Assembly (NCBI RefSeq): GCF_001889525.1
Contig: NZ_CP018192.1
Location: 904,501 to 968,500 of the forward strand
Length of the DNA stretch: 64,000 nt
Source: Granulibacter bethesdensis
GTDB lineage: Bacteria; Pseudomonadota; Alphaproteobacteria; Acetobacterales; Acetobacteraceae
Direction of reading: 5' to 3'
How positions within the stretch are numbered: position 1 is the stretch's first letter; every line of letters starts with the position of its first letter. Position numbers and translations under genes: made by a program. The notes beneath the pieces were generated by a model that did not search any database, was not told where the DNA came from, and worked only from the letters and a program-made list of their open reading frames with translations. Of this stretch, positions 1-8,313 are shown piece after piece.

Positions 1-1547
1 AAGTGGCTGATCTTTGGCTTCAGGATGGCCGGATTGTCGAGGCTCCCGCCAATGGTCGGGCCGATGAGGTGGTGGATGTCAGCGGCTGCGTGGTGATGGC
101 GGGGGGTATTGATATCCACTCCCATATCGCCGGCACCAATGTGAACACGGCCAAGCTGTTGCTGCCCGAGCTGATTGGACAGGAAGGCGGCTTCGATGGC
201 ACGCCGATCCCGCATGAGGTCGGGCGTCTGTATGTGCAGATGGGTTTCACTACCGTGGTGGAGCCGGCTATTTCCCCGCATGTGGCGGTGCAGGCCCATG
301 CCGAGTTGTCACGTATCCCCTTTATTGACACCGCAACGCTGACGGTGCTGGGGAATGATGATTACTTCCTGCGGCTGGTGCGTGATGGGGAGAGTGACGC
401 GGCACTGGCCGATTATGTTGCCCGCAATATCACGGCTGCCCGCGGGCTGGGCCTGAAGGTCATCAATCCGGGCGGTGCGGCGGCATTCAAGGAAAACCTG
501 CGTAGTTTCTCACTGGATGATGAAGTGCCGAGCTACGGCGTTTCTTCCCGCCAGATTTTCAAGGCTGCGCAGCGGGCGCGGGACGTGCTTGGTATTCCGC
601 ACCCGGTGCATCTGCATTGCAACAATCTCGGCATGGCCGGGAATGTGGAAACCGCGATCGCAACGATGGATGCGGCGGAAGGGTTGCCAGTCCATTTTGC
701 GCATCTCCAGTTCTATTCCTACGGTACCGAAGGTCCGCGCAAATTCTCCTCCGCTGCCGCTCGGCTGGCGGAGGAAATGAACAGTCGCCCGAATGTGACC
801 GCCGATGTCGGGCAGGTCATGTTCGGTCAGACGGTGACCATCTCTTCCGACGTGCTGCGTCAGTTCGATGGCCGCGTGGCCGCTTTCCCGCGCAAATGGT
901 CGATCCTGGATGGGGACGGCAATGGCGGCGGCGTGGTGCCTTATCGTTACAAGCGCACCAGCTTCGTCAACGCGCTGCAATGGGCGGCAGGGCTGGAGCT
1001 GTTCCTGCTGGTCAATGATCCGTGGCGTTTGTTCTTCACGACCGATCATCCGAACGGGGCGCCGTTCACGGCTTATCCGGACCTTATGGCCCTGCTGATG
1101 AGCCGCGATCTGCGTGCGCAATGGATGGAGACGCTGCCGAAAGACGCGCTGGACGCCACCACGCTGCCCTCTTTGAACCGTGAATATGACTGGCGCGAGA
1201 TCGCCATCATGACCCGCGCCGCTCCGGCGCGTCTGCTGGGCCTGTCTGATCGCGGTAACCTCGCTATCGGATCGAAGGCGGATGTGTCGGTGTATCGTCC
1301 GCAGGAGGACAGGGCTGCCATGTTCCGTGAGGCAGCCTATGTTTTCCGCAACGGGGAATTGGTGGTGAAGGATGGCAGGACGCAGCGCACCGTGTTCGGC
1401 ACGTGCTTCACGTTGCAGCCGGAATTCGACAGGGGTGTCGACCGGCGTCTGAAAGGGTATTACGAACAGGTCTATGGCGTGCCGCATACGCTGTTCGATG
1501 TGCCCGGTCATCTCAAGAGCTTTGAAACAGTGGAATGCGCCCAATGA
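1..1547 (+). CDS. fhcA: Formyltransferase/hydrolase complex subunit A (formylmethanofuran dehydrogenase subunit A-like), 5' partial
   Basis: FhcA belongs to the amidohydrolase family. In bacteria the Fhc complex releases formate from the formyl group carried by the methanofuran analogue, in the tetrahydromethanopterin C1 oxidation pathway. The visible 514 residues carry the metal-binding HSH of the first strand (residues 39-41 from the GTG at 3), then HLHCNN, HFAHLQFYSYG and TTDHPNGAPF motifs in the usual order. The first visible GTG is probably an internal valine: bacterial FhcA proteins usually begin about 20-30 residues earlier, so the true start and fhcB probably lie upstream of the window. 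The stop overlaps the start of fhcD by 4 nt (ATGA), indicating translational coupling. Confidence 0.93.
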   Translation, partial: VADLWLQDGRIVEAPANGRADEVVDVSGCVVMAGGIDIHSHIAGTNVNTAKLLLPELIGQEGGFDGTPIPHEVGRLYVQMGFTTVVEPAISPHVAVQAHAELSRIPFIDTATLTVLGNDDYFLRLVRDGESDAALADYVARNITAARGLGLKVINPGGAAAFKENLRSFSLDDEVPSYGVSSRQIFKAAQRARDVLGIPHPVHLHCNNLGMAGNVETAIATMDAAEGLPVHFAHLQFYSYGTEGPRKFSSAAARLAEEMNSRPNVTADVGQVMFGQTVTISSDVLRQFDGRVAAFPRKWSILDGDGNGGGVVPYRYKRTSFVNALQWAAGLELFLLVNDPWRLFFTTDHPNGAPFTAYPDLMALLMSRDLRAQWMETLPKDALDATTLPSLNREYDWREIAIMTRAAPARLLGLSDRGNLAIGSKADVSVYRPQEDRAAMFREAAYVFRNGELVVKDGRTQRTVFGTCFTLQPEFDRGVDRRLKGYYEQVYGVPHTLFDVPGHLKSFETVECAQ

Positions 1548-2611
1548 GCAAAAGCCCGGGCAAAGGGAGCAAGGCGCCCAGTAAAGCGCACAATGCTGGC
1601 GGTATTGCACGGCTAAAGGCTGTCGCACCGACTGTCGTGGAACAGGCTGCAAAGAAGAAAATTTCGGCAGCATCGGCAAAACCGACGGCAATCAAAACGC
1701 CGCGTGCCGCACGTGTTACGAAAGTCGTGGTGGACGATACCTTCGCCGAAGCGTTCGACATGCGCGCGACCGGTGTGATCGTGACTGGCCCCAACCGCAA
1801 ATGGGCACGTCAGGCGGCGGAGACGATGACCGGCTTCGCGACATCGGTGATTGCCTGCGGTATCGAGGCGGGGATCGACCGCGAACTTCGTCCGGATGAA
1901 ACACCGGATGGACGCCCCGGCGTGCGGGTGCTGATGTTCGGGATGGGCTGGAACGAAATGCAGAAACAACTGCAAAATCGTGTCGGCCAGTGCGTTCTGA
2001 CCTGTCCCGGTGCGGCCTGCTATGATGTTGGCATTCCGGGTATGGAGAAGATGAAGATCGGCAGCCTGCTGCGCTATTTCGGCGATGGCTGGCAGATCGC
2101 GAAGAAGCTGGGCGGCCGGCGCTTCTGGCGTATTCCGGTGATGGACGGTGAATTCGTGTGCGAAGGCACCACCGGATACACGAAAAACGCAGTGGGCGGC
2201 GGCAACCTGATCCTGTTGGGCCGCTCCCCCGCCGCGACGCTTCTGGCGGCGGAAACAGCGGTAGAGGCCATGAAGGTGGTGCCGGATGTAATCATGCCTT
2301 TCCCAGGTGGAATTGTCCGTTCCGGCTCCAAGGTCGGATCAAAATACAAGATGCTGCCGGCCTCCACCAATCATCGTTTCTGCCCTACCCTGCACGGCCA
2401 GGTGGAAACCGATCTGGATGACGATACGCGCAGCGTACTGGAAATCGTGATCGATGGTCTGACGGCAGAGGCGGTGGCCGATGCCATGCGGGCCGGTATG
2501 GAAGCAATCATGAAGCTGGGGCCTGATAAAGGCGCATCCCGTATTTCCGCCGGTAATTACGGTGGTAAACTGGGCAGGCATCATTTCAAGCTGCGGGAGT
2601 TGCTGCGGTGA
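1544..2611 (+). CDS. fhcD: Formylmethanofuran--tetrahydromethanopterin N-formyltransferase (Fhc subunit D)
   Basis: FhcD (Ftr) moves the formyl group from formyl-tetrahydromethanopterin to the methanofuran analogue inside the Fhc complex. From VVVDDTFAEAF onward (about residue 62) the protein reads as a full-length Ftr of about 295 residues, including the GQCVLTCPGAACYD and PFPGGIVRSGSKVGSKYK stretches. I prefer the ATG at 1544, which overlaps the fhcA stop and has GTGGA 9 nt upstream, over the ATG at 1535. The odd part is a Lys/Ala/Pro-rich N-terminal extension of about 60 residues that bacterial FhcD proteins normally lack. A later GTG at 1727 would remove it, so the start is not settled. 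The 3' end overlaps fhcC by 4 nt. Confidence 0.92.
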   Translation: MSKSPGKGSKAPSKAHNAGGIARLKAVAPTVVEQAAKKKISAASAKPTAIKTPRAARVTKVVVDDTFAEAFDMRATGVIVTGPNRKWARQAAETMTGFATSVIACGIEAGIDRELRPDETPDGRPGVRVLMFGMGWNEMQKQLQNRVGQCVLTCPGAACYDVGIPGMEKMKIGSLLRYFGDGWQIAKKLGGRRFWRIPVMDGEFVCEGTTGYTKNAVGGGNLILLGRSPAATLLAAETAVEAMKVVPDVIMPFPGGIVRSGSKVGSKYKMLPASTNHRFCPTLHGQVETDLDDDTRSVLEIVIDGLTAEAVADAMRAGMEAIMKLGPDKGASRISAGNYGGKLGRHHFKLRELLR

Positions 2612-3414
2612 CCATTCGTCTCACTCTGAAGGCGGACCCGGAGCAGCGCCTCGATCTGTCCGCCTTGACACCGGAAAAGCTGGATGGCCTCAACAAGGCC
2701 GCCATCGAAAAGCTGGAAATCAATACCACCCGTGAAGTGGTGACAGTCGGTGACGCGTTTAAACTGCGTGGAACCGGTAGCGAGCAGATTGTGATCGAGG
2801 GCGGTTCCGACCGGCTGGATTACGTCGGCGCAGGCATGGCCAGCGGCTCCGTGCTGCTGGATGGCGATGCAGGGGCCTATGCTGGTCGTGGCATGAAGGG
2901 CGGTGTATTGCAGATTCTCGGCAGTGCTGGTCCTTATGCGGCCTCCGGGCTGAAAAACGGCCTGATCGAGATTTCCGGCGATGTGGCGGAACGCCTCGGC
3001 GCTCCCGCGGCGGGCGAGCAGTATGGCATGGCCGGCGGCATGGTTGTCGTCCGGGGGGATGCCGGGCCGCGGGCCGGGGATCGGCTGAGGCGCGGCGTGA
3101 TCGTGATCGAGGGCGATGCCGGGGAAGCCGTCGGCAGCCGTATGGCCGCCGGCACGATCGTTGTCTGTGGCGAGGCTCATGGTCTGCCGGGCTATCTGAT
3201 GCGCCGTGGCACGCTGGTGCTGGGGGCAACGGCGGAGGTTCTGCCAACCTTCATTCCGGTGCATGCGCCGGATCTGGTGTTCACCCGTCTGTTGGTGCGC
3301 ACGCTGGACCCTGTCAGCCGGAAAGCAGCGCGTCTGGCCAGTCGCGCGGCATCCCGCTATGCCGGTGATGGTGCCGTGATCGGCCGGGGTGAGCTGTTCC
3401 TGCTCGAAGCGTGA
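2608..3414 (+). CDS. fhcC: Formyltransferase/hydrolase complex subunit C
   Basis: FhcC is the beta-helical subunit of the Fhc complex, related to the C-terminal GXGXG domain of glutamate synthase and to FwdC/FmdC of methanogens. Of its 268 residues, about 60-215 are repeated G-x-G/A-x-x strands (for example GAGMASGSVLLDGDAGAYAG and GMKGGVLQILGSAGPYA) that form the helix. The GTG start overlaps the fhcD stop (GTGA), and its own stop overlaps the next gene in the same way. The A-D-C order matches the usual bacterial fhcBADC arrangement. In M. extorquens the complex is cytoplasmic and produces formate. Confidence 0.92.
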   Translation: MTIRLTLKADPEQRLDLSALTPEKLDGLNKAAIEKLEINTTREVVTVGDAFKLRGTGSEQIVIEGGSDRLDYVGAGMASGSVLLDGDAGAYAGRGMKGGVLQILGSAGPYAASGLKNGLIEISGDVAERLGAPAAGEQYGMAGGMVVVRGDAGPRAGDRLRRGVIVIEGDAGEAVGSRMAAGTIVVCGEAHGLPGYLMRRGTLVLGATAEVLPTFIPVHAPDLVFTRLLVRTLDPVSRKAARLASRAASRYAGDGAVIGRGELFLLEA

Positions 3415-4787
3415 CAGAAACGTCTTTATCACGCGATGCAGCTGACCGGCGTCAGGCTCTGCTGACGGCGGAACAGGCATTGCGGGATGAAGGTGTTGTT
3501 GCGTTGCTGGTGCAGGCGCCTGATATCAATGGCAGCCTGCGCACCAAGATCACGCCGCTCCGGTTCTCGACCGAGGGGGAGGCATTCAACGCGATGTTGT
3601 ATGCCTCCAGCCCGGCGGATGGAGCACCGGTCCATGAGCCGCTCTATGACGGGGTGGTGGGACGGCGGGAGGCTGGCTTCGCCAATATTTTGGCGCTGCC
3701 TGATCCTGATACGGTGCGATGGCACCGGTGGGATCAGGATTTCGCCTCGGTTTTTCTGAATACCTATCTGCCTGATGGGTCTCCATGCCCGGTCGATCCG
3801 CGTTATCTGCTGCGCTCCCAGCAACGGAGGGCAGAGGAAATGGGGTTCGAGGCGCGGTTCGGGCTGGAATATGAATGCACCCTTTTCCATGCGGATGATG
3901 CGCTGGTTCAGGCAGGTCGGTTTGATGCCCTGACTCCGTACGGCTGTGGGGCGGTCAATTATGATCTTCATCGTGACAGGGGTTTTCCTGATCTTGCTGC
4001 GGCCTTGATGGCGCGGCTTGATATGTTGGGCATCCGTGTGGCCAGCATTGTCAGCGAATATGGGCAGGGCATTTACGAGATCGCGCTTGGTGCTGAAACG
4101 CCATTGCTGGCGGCAGATAATGCCATGCGCATGAAATCGGTGCTGCGTCAGCTCTGTGCAGAGAATGGATTGCTGGTGACGTTTATGGCGCGCTCCCGTC
4201 CGCCGGGGTCTGAGAGCGGATGCGGTCTGCATCATCATCAAAGCCTGTGGCGGGATGGGCAGAATGTATTTGCGGATGGAAGAAATCTGTCCGCACTGGG
4301 CTGCTCTTATCTGGCGGGATTGCTGTCCGGCATGCGGGATGCGCATTTGCTGTTCCGCCCGACAATCAATGCTTATCGACGCATGGATCGGGAGGCATGG
4401 TCACCTGATCGAGCCGATTGGGGCATCGAAAACCGCATGAGCGCTGTGCGTGTCATCCCCGGAGCCACGTCCGGGAGGATGAGGCTGGAGCACCGCGTAC
4501 CGGGTGCCGACGTCAATCCGTATCTGACGATCGCCGCCATGCTGGCTGCCGGGCTGGATGGCATCCAGAACGCGGCCGTATTGTCTGATGATGTGGGTGA
4601 TCTGCCGGGTACGATCAAAGAATCTTTGGCTGCATGGGAAGAATCAGAGCGTGCACCACGCTGGTTTGGAAATGCATTCTGCACGCATATGGCGGCAAGG
4701 GGGTATGCGGAAGCAAGAGCCTTCGAGCAGTGGCTGATGGCACATGTGACGGGATTTGAATACCAGCGTTATTTCCATAGCGTATAA
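3411..4787 (+). CDS. Glutamine synthetase-family gamma-glutamyl ligase in the fhc operon
   Basis: A 458-residue protein with the whole glutamine synthetase fold. The beta-grasp segment APDINGSLRTK (about 36-46) resembles the DxNGxxRGK of PuuA-type ligases. It is followed by FGLEYECTLF (E153, E155), the SEYGQGIYEI metal site (about 216-225), GLHHHQSLW (H274-276), RPTINAYRRM and RLEHRVPGADVNPYL. It is not a housekeeping GlnA: the usual KP(I/M) before the histidine motif reads ARSRPPGSESG, and no adenylylation-loop tyrosine is evident. The GTG start overlaps the fhcC stop (GTGA), so it belongs to the fhc operon. Relatives join glutamate to amines through ATP (PuuA, gamma-glutamylmethylamide synthetase). 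I infer, without proof, a role in making the gamma-glutamyl part of the methanofuran analogue; amine catabolism is the alternative. Confidence 0.8.
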   Translation: MTETSLSRDAADRRQALLTAEQALRDEGVVALLVQAPDINGSLRTKITPLRFSTEGEAFNAMLYASSPADGAPVHEPLYDGVVGRREAGFANILALPDPDTVRWHRWDQDFASVFLNTYLPDGSPCPVDPRYLLRSQQRRAEEMGFEARFGLEYECTLFHADDALVQAGRFDALTPYGCGAVNYDLHRDRGFPDLAAALMARLDMLGIRVASIVSEYGQGIYEIALGAETPLLAADNAMRMKSVLRQLCAENGLLVTFMARSRPPGSESGCGLHHHQSLWRDGQNVFADGRNLSALGCSYLAGLLSGMRDAHLLFRPTINAYRRMDREAWSPDRADWGIENRMSAVRVIPGATSGRMRLEHRVPGADVNPYLTIAAMLAAGLDGIQNAAVLSDDVGDLPGTIKESLAAWEESERAPRWFGNAFCTHMAARGYAEARAFEQWLMAHVTGFEYQRYFHSV

Positions 4788-4792
4788 GCGAG

Positions 4793-4826
4793 AAAGCGGA
4801 CGATCATGATTTGATCGCCCGCTTTT
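4793..4826. terminator. Bidirectional intrinsic terminator between the fhc operon and metE
   Basis: The arms AAAGCGG-A-CGATCA (4793-4806) and TGATCG-C-CCGCTTT (4812-4825) pair with one internal A/C mismatch around a 5-nt loop. TTTTATTTTATTT follows on the plus strand, and AAA before the stem gives U-runs on the minus strand. It lies between two convergent stop codons. Confidence 0.88.
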
Positions 4827-4829
4827 ATT

Positions 4830-7133
4830 TTATTTCGCCGGCTGCGTAAGAGTATTACGGAGCGCCTGTGCGGCAGAAACCATATTAACCAATGCCGGCC
4901 TGACCTCTTTCCAATGGCGGGTTTTCAGTCCGCAATCCGGATTGACCCATATCTGTTCCGGCAAGAGATGTTTCAGAGCCTTTTGCAGGAGCTCTGTGAT
5001 TTCAGTGACACTTGGAATACGGGGGGAGTGGATATCATAGACACCCGGCCCGATTTCGTTTGGATAGCGAAAATCCGTGAATACATCGAGCAGCTCCATT
5101 TTAGAGCGCGATGTTTCAATAGAGATGACATCGGCATCCATCGCGGCAATAGCATCGATGATATCGTTGAATTCAGAGTAGCACATATGGGTATGGATCT
5201 GGGTCGTGTTTCGGACACTGCTTGATGACAGGCGGAAGCAGGAAACAGCCCAGCCCAGATAATGTTGCCAGTCGGAGGTTTTGAGCGGCAATCCTTCACG
5301 AAAAGCGGGTTCGTCAATCTGGATGATTTTGATTCCTGCTGCTTCCAGATCAGAAACCTCATCACGAAGCGCCAGAGCAATTTGCTGGCAGACCTTTTCG
5401 CGAGGAATGTCGTCACGCACGAACGACCATTGCAGCATTGTCACCGGTCCTGTCAGCATGCCTTTGACGGGCCGCTCTGTCAGAGACTGCGCGTAGCAGG
5501 CCCAGTCAACCGTCATGGCATGGGGACGGGAGACATCGCCGAAGATGATCGGCGGCCGCACATAGCGCGATCCATAGCTCTGGACCCAGCCATGTGCCGT
5601 GAAGGCATAGCCGCTCAGTTGCTCGCCGAAATACTGTACCATGTCATTACGTTCGAATTCTCCATGGACCAGTACATCAATACCGGCCTCCTCCTGCCAC
5701 CGAATGGCCTGTTCGGTTTCCTGACGCAGAAAAGCGGCATATTCCTCGCTACTGATACGCTGTTTCGCGTGATCGGCCCGTGCCTTACGCACAGCATCCG
5801 TTTGTGGAAAGGAACCGATTGTTGTCGTTGGGAGCAGGTTGAGTTTCAGTGCTGCGCGCTGTTCCTGCACCCGTGTAGAGAATGGAACCTGCCGTTTCGC
5901 CATTTCAGGCGAGATGGACGCAATCCGGCTCCGAACAGATTCATTATGCACCTTTCTGGAGGATCTGCGATGTGATGCCGCATCTGATGATGCTGCAAGA
6001 GCATGGGAAACGACATCACGCCCATTTGCCAGAGCCAGACCGAGCGTCGTCAATTCCTCCATTTTCTGCACGGAGAAAGCAAGCCATTGTCTGACTTCTG
6101 AATCAAGACCGGCTTCAGCCTGTAAATCAACTGGCACATGCAGCATTGAGCAGGATGTTGCAATCTGTACCCGATCCTTGCCCAGTTTTGCCACCACGGG
6201 TTCCAGTTGATTGAGCTTTGCCGCCAGATCAGTGCGCCAGATATTCCTTCCATCGATAACGCCTAATGAAAGCACCTGATGTAAATGCATTGCCGACAGC
6301 ACATGATCAAGCTGTTCCGGTGCGCGCACCAGATCGAGATGCAGACCGGCGACGGGGAGTGTACGAACCGTGTCCAACATATCGACAATGCTGCCGAAAT
6401 AGGTGGTGAGCATGATGTTGAGGGATGGCAGCGCCTGCTGCAGCGTATAATACGCATGACGCAATGCTGCTTTCGTAACGGTGTCCAGATCAAGCACGAG
6501 GCATGGTTCATCCATCTGAACCCATTCTGCGCCAGCATTGTGAAGCTGTGACAGAATCTCGATATAAACGGGAAGCAGTCTGTCGATCAGCGAAATCGGA
6601 TCGAAATTGCCGTCCCTGCTTTTACTGAGAGTCAGAAACGTAACCGGTCCCAGCAGCACCGGGCGTGTTTCCAGACCGAGTGCTCTGGCCTCCAGATACT
6701 CATCGAGTGGTTTGGAGGAACTCAGTGCAAATCGCTGATCACGATGCAGTTCCGGTACCATGAAATGATAGTTGGTGTCAAACCATTTGGTCATTTCAAG
6801 CGCGGGGACAGAAGCATTTCCACGCGCCATGGCAAAGTAAGTGTCGAGTGAGACCTTGCCGCCGGTCCATCCATAATGCTCGGGGATTGCTCCGACCATC
6901 ACGGTGGTATCGAGCACATGATCGTAAAGCGAAAAATCGTTCGACGGTATTATGGTTATGCCCAGACCATATTGTCTGGCCCAGTTTGCCGCCCGTAAAG
7001 CGGCGGCGGTTTTTTGAAGCGCATCGGCATCGGATGCGCCTGACCAGTAGGATTCCAGCGCAGTTTTCAGTTCACGGCGCGGACCGATCCGCGGCACGCC
7101 GAGCGTACTGACTGGCAGAGAAGAAAAAGACAT
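4830..7133 (-). CDS. metE: Cobalamin-independent methionine synthase
   Basis: MetE transfers the methyl group of 5-methyltetrahydropteroyl-triglutamate to homocysteine, the last step of methionine synthesis, and needs zinc. The 767 residues fit the family (about 755). Zinc ligands are visible in HTHMCYSE (His and Cys) and NPDCGLKTR (Cys) near the C terminus, with the homocysteine-binding QIDEPA region between. The start at 7133 (MSFSSLPVSTLG) has GGAG 9 nt upstream; a longer reading to 7178 would enter the leader. The gene sits behind a cobalamin riboswitch, so it should be shut off when B12 is plentiful. That implies a B12-dependent MetH elsewhere in the genome. Confidence 0.97.
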   Translation of the reverse strand: MSFSSLPVSTLGVPRIGPRRELKTALESYWSGASDADALQKTAAALRAANWARQYGLGITIIPSNDFSLYDHVLDTTVMVGAIPEHYGWTGGKVSLDTYFAMARGNASVPALEMTKWFDTNYHFMVPELHRDQRFALSSSKPLDEYLEARALGLETRPVLLGPVTFLTLSKSRDGNFDPISLIDRLLPVYIEILSQLHNAGAEWVQMDEPCLVLDLDTVTKAALRHAYYTLQQALPSLNIMLTTYFGSIVDMLDTVRTLPVAGLHLDLVRAPEQLDHVLSAMHLHQVLSLGVIDGRNIWRTDLAAKLNQLEPVVAKLGKDRVQIATSCSMLHVPVDLQAEAGLDSEVRQWLAFSVQKMEELTTLGLALANGRDVVSHALAASSDAASHRRSSRKVHNESVRSRIASISPEMAKRQVPFSTRVQEQRAALKLNLLPTTTIGSFPQTDAVRKARADHAKQRISSEEYAAFLRQETEQAIRWQEEAGIDVLVHGEFERNDMVQYFGEQLSGYAFTAHGWVQSYGSRYVRPPIIFGDVSRPHAMTVDWACYAQSLTERPVKGMLTGPVTMLQWSFVRDDIPREKVCQQIALALRDEVSDLEAAGIKIIQIDEPAFREGLPLKTSDWQHYLGWAVSCFRLSSSSVRNTTQIHTHMCYSEFNDIIDAIAAMDADVISIETSRSKMELLDVFTDFRYPNEIGPGVYDIHSPRIPSVTEITELLQKALKHLLPEQIWVNPDCGLKTRHWKEVRPALVNMVSAAQALRNTLTQPAK

Positions 7134-7257
7134 CGGCTTACACTCCAGAAAATGGAAGCAAAGGCCGAGCGGACGCATGCAAGGTTACCCGTGATCACGG
7201 ATTGGAAAACGGGCGTGCAGGCGCACCACCGGGACACCCCGCCCAGGGACGACTATG

Positions 7258-7458
7258 GTGTCGTGGCAGGTCTCCTGGCTCACGGGTCATCGCCTGCGAT
7301 CCTGTCTTCCCGAGGCGGAAGCCTCAGTGACGTCGGTGGATGCAGGCTCGCCGCTTACAGTTGCGGGGGCAGCTCCGGCTTTGCTGATGCGCACCGGATT
7401 CCCTCTTGGCTCCGGCGTTCGTCTTTGACGGACCCGCAGAACCACGACCAGGCATGCA
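7258..7458 (-). promoter_or_regulatory. Cobalamin (B12) riboswitch upstream of metE
   Basis: Read on the minus strand the leader shows, in order, the conserved cobalamin riboswitch elements: GGGAATCCGGTGCG, the B12-box-type core GCTGCCCCCGCAACTGTAAG, the CACTG...GGGAAG arm, and GTGAGCCAGGAGACCTGCC at the 3' side. The element ends about 125 nt before the metE ATG. Binding of adenosylcobalamin is expected to switch metE off. The assignment is by motif; a covariance search was not run. Confidence 0.95.
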
Positions 7459-7483
7459 TAGGAAAAAGAATCTCATCAGTCAA
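7455..7483 (-). promoter_or_regulatory. metE: Candidate sigma70 promoter of the metE riboswitch leader
   Basis: On the minus strand TTGACT (7478-7483) and TATGCA (7455-7460) are separated by exactly 17 nt. This places the start of transcription just before the first riboswitch helix. Good -35 match, moderate -10 match. Confidence 0.65.
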
Positions 7484-7543
7484 TGCGGATATAAATATGT
7501 CTTTATGTAAATTTTAGCAGCACACCAGATTGATGGTTTTATT

Positions 7544-7561
7544 GTTATGTTATAACATAAC
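7544..7561. promoter_or_regulatory. Perfect palindrome, candidate Zur operator
   Basis: GTTATGTTATAACATAAC is an 18-nt perfect inverted repeat matching the general form of proteobacterial Zur boxes (TGTTATAnnATAACA-like). It lies 41 nt before the DUF1826 gene and overlaps that gene's possible -10 (TTGATG at 7530-7535, then TATAAC or TAACAT). That is a repressor arrangement. It lies about 60 nt from the metE -35, so control of metE is less likely. Confidence 0.75.
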
Positions 7562-7602
7562 GATCTTGTTTTCCGGCTTCGCGGCTGGTGTGAGGGTTTG
7601 CC

Positions 7603-8313
7603 ATGACGAGTTTGTGCCTTTCTTCCGCGTCTCTCGCCCGCCCGCGTTTCCTTTGTGATGAGCCAGCGCCGGACATCAGCCCGTTCTGTGAGAAAACAGC
7701 GCATCGCATCGTGGCTGCCGCGTTAAAGAATGGGGCGGCTGGTTTTTTCCCTCGCCAACTGGATGATGTGGTGGCGCACGCGCTGGAATATGCGCCTGAT
7801 CGCAGCCTGCCGGAAATGCGTGTGCTTGGGCCTTCGTCAGGAATGGCAGCTGCGGTGGAGGAGGTCTGCCGGGATGCAGCTTTCGGTCCGGACTGGCTAA
7901 GGGTCTGGCTGGCGCAGGATATACTGGCGCTGGGGCGTCTGTTTCAGGCCATCACCGGGGCCAAGGAACTGCTGGTACGGCTGGAAGCCATTCACACTGA
8001 TGCTTGCCGCCGCTTTCATGCGGATCATGTCCATCATCGCCTGATCTGTACGTACCGTGGTCCGGGCACACAGTGGATTCACCCGGATATGGCAACAGAA
8101 TGGGAGCAGGGGAAGGCATGGCCTGTTTCTGCTATTCGTCAGGTACAGACTGGTACTGTGATCATCATGCGGGGCCGCCGGGCGGAAACGGCGCAGAAAC
8201 CAGCCTTGCTGCATCGGTCTCCGCCTGTCGCGGGCAGCGGCATCACAAGGCTGTTTCTCGCCATTGATGATGCCACTGACCATGACAACGGTGATGATAT
8301 TATTCCGGAATGA
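7603..8313 (+). CDS. DUF1826 family protein, probably zinc-starvation induced
   Basis: A 236-residue soluble protein with no signal peptide. It shows the DUF1826 features: a central DRSLPEMRVLG...AC-type segment, then HADHVHHRLICTYRGPGTQWI (about residues 138-158), rich in possible metal ligands, and a C-terminal TVIIMRG...LLHRSPPV stretch suggesting a cupin/oxygenase-like fold. The molecular function is unknown. Members of this family recur beside COG0523 GTPases and Zur sites, and here a perfect Zur-like palindrome stands directly upstream. The 3' end overlaps the convergent permease gene by 14 nt. I infer a role in zinc homeostasis; the activity cannot be named. Confidence 0.8.
   Translation: MTSLCLSSASLARPRFLCDEPAPDISPFCEKTAHRIVAAALKNGAAGFFPRQLDDVVAHALEYAPDRSLPEMRVLGPSSGMAAAVEEVCRDAAFGPDWLRVWLAQDILALGRLFQAITGAKELLVRLEAIHTDACRRFHADHVHHRLICTYRGPGTQWIHPDMATEWEQGKAWPVSAIRQVQTGTVIIMRGRRAETAQKPALLHRSPPVAGSGITRLFLAIDDATDHDNGDDIIPE

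Noticed and set aside
510-1691. 393-codon open frame on the minus strand
   Set aside because: Entirely antisense to fhcA and the start of fhcD, with Arg/His/Gln-rich translation typical of a shadow frame in GC-rich DNA; no family motif.
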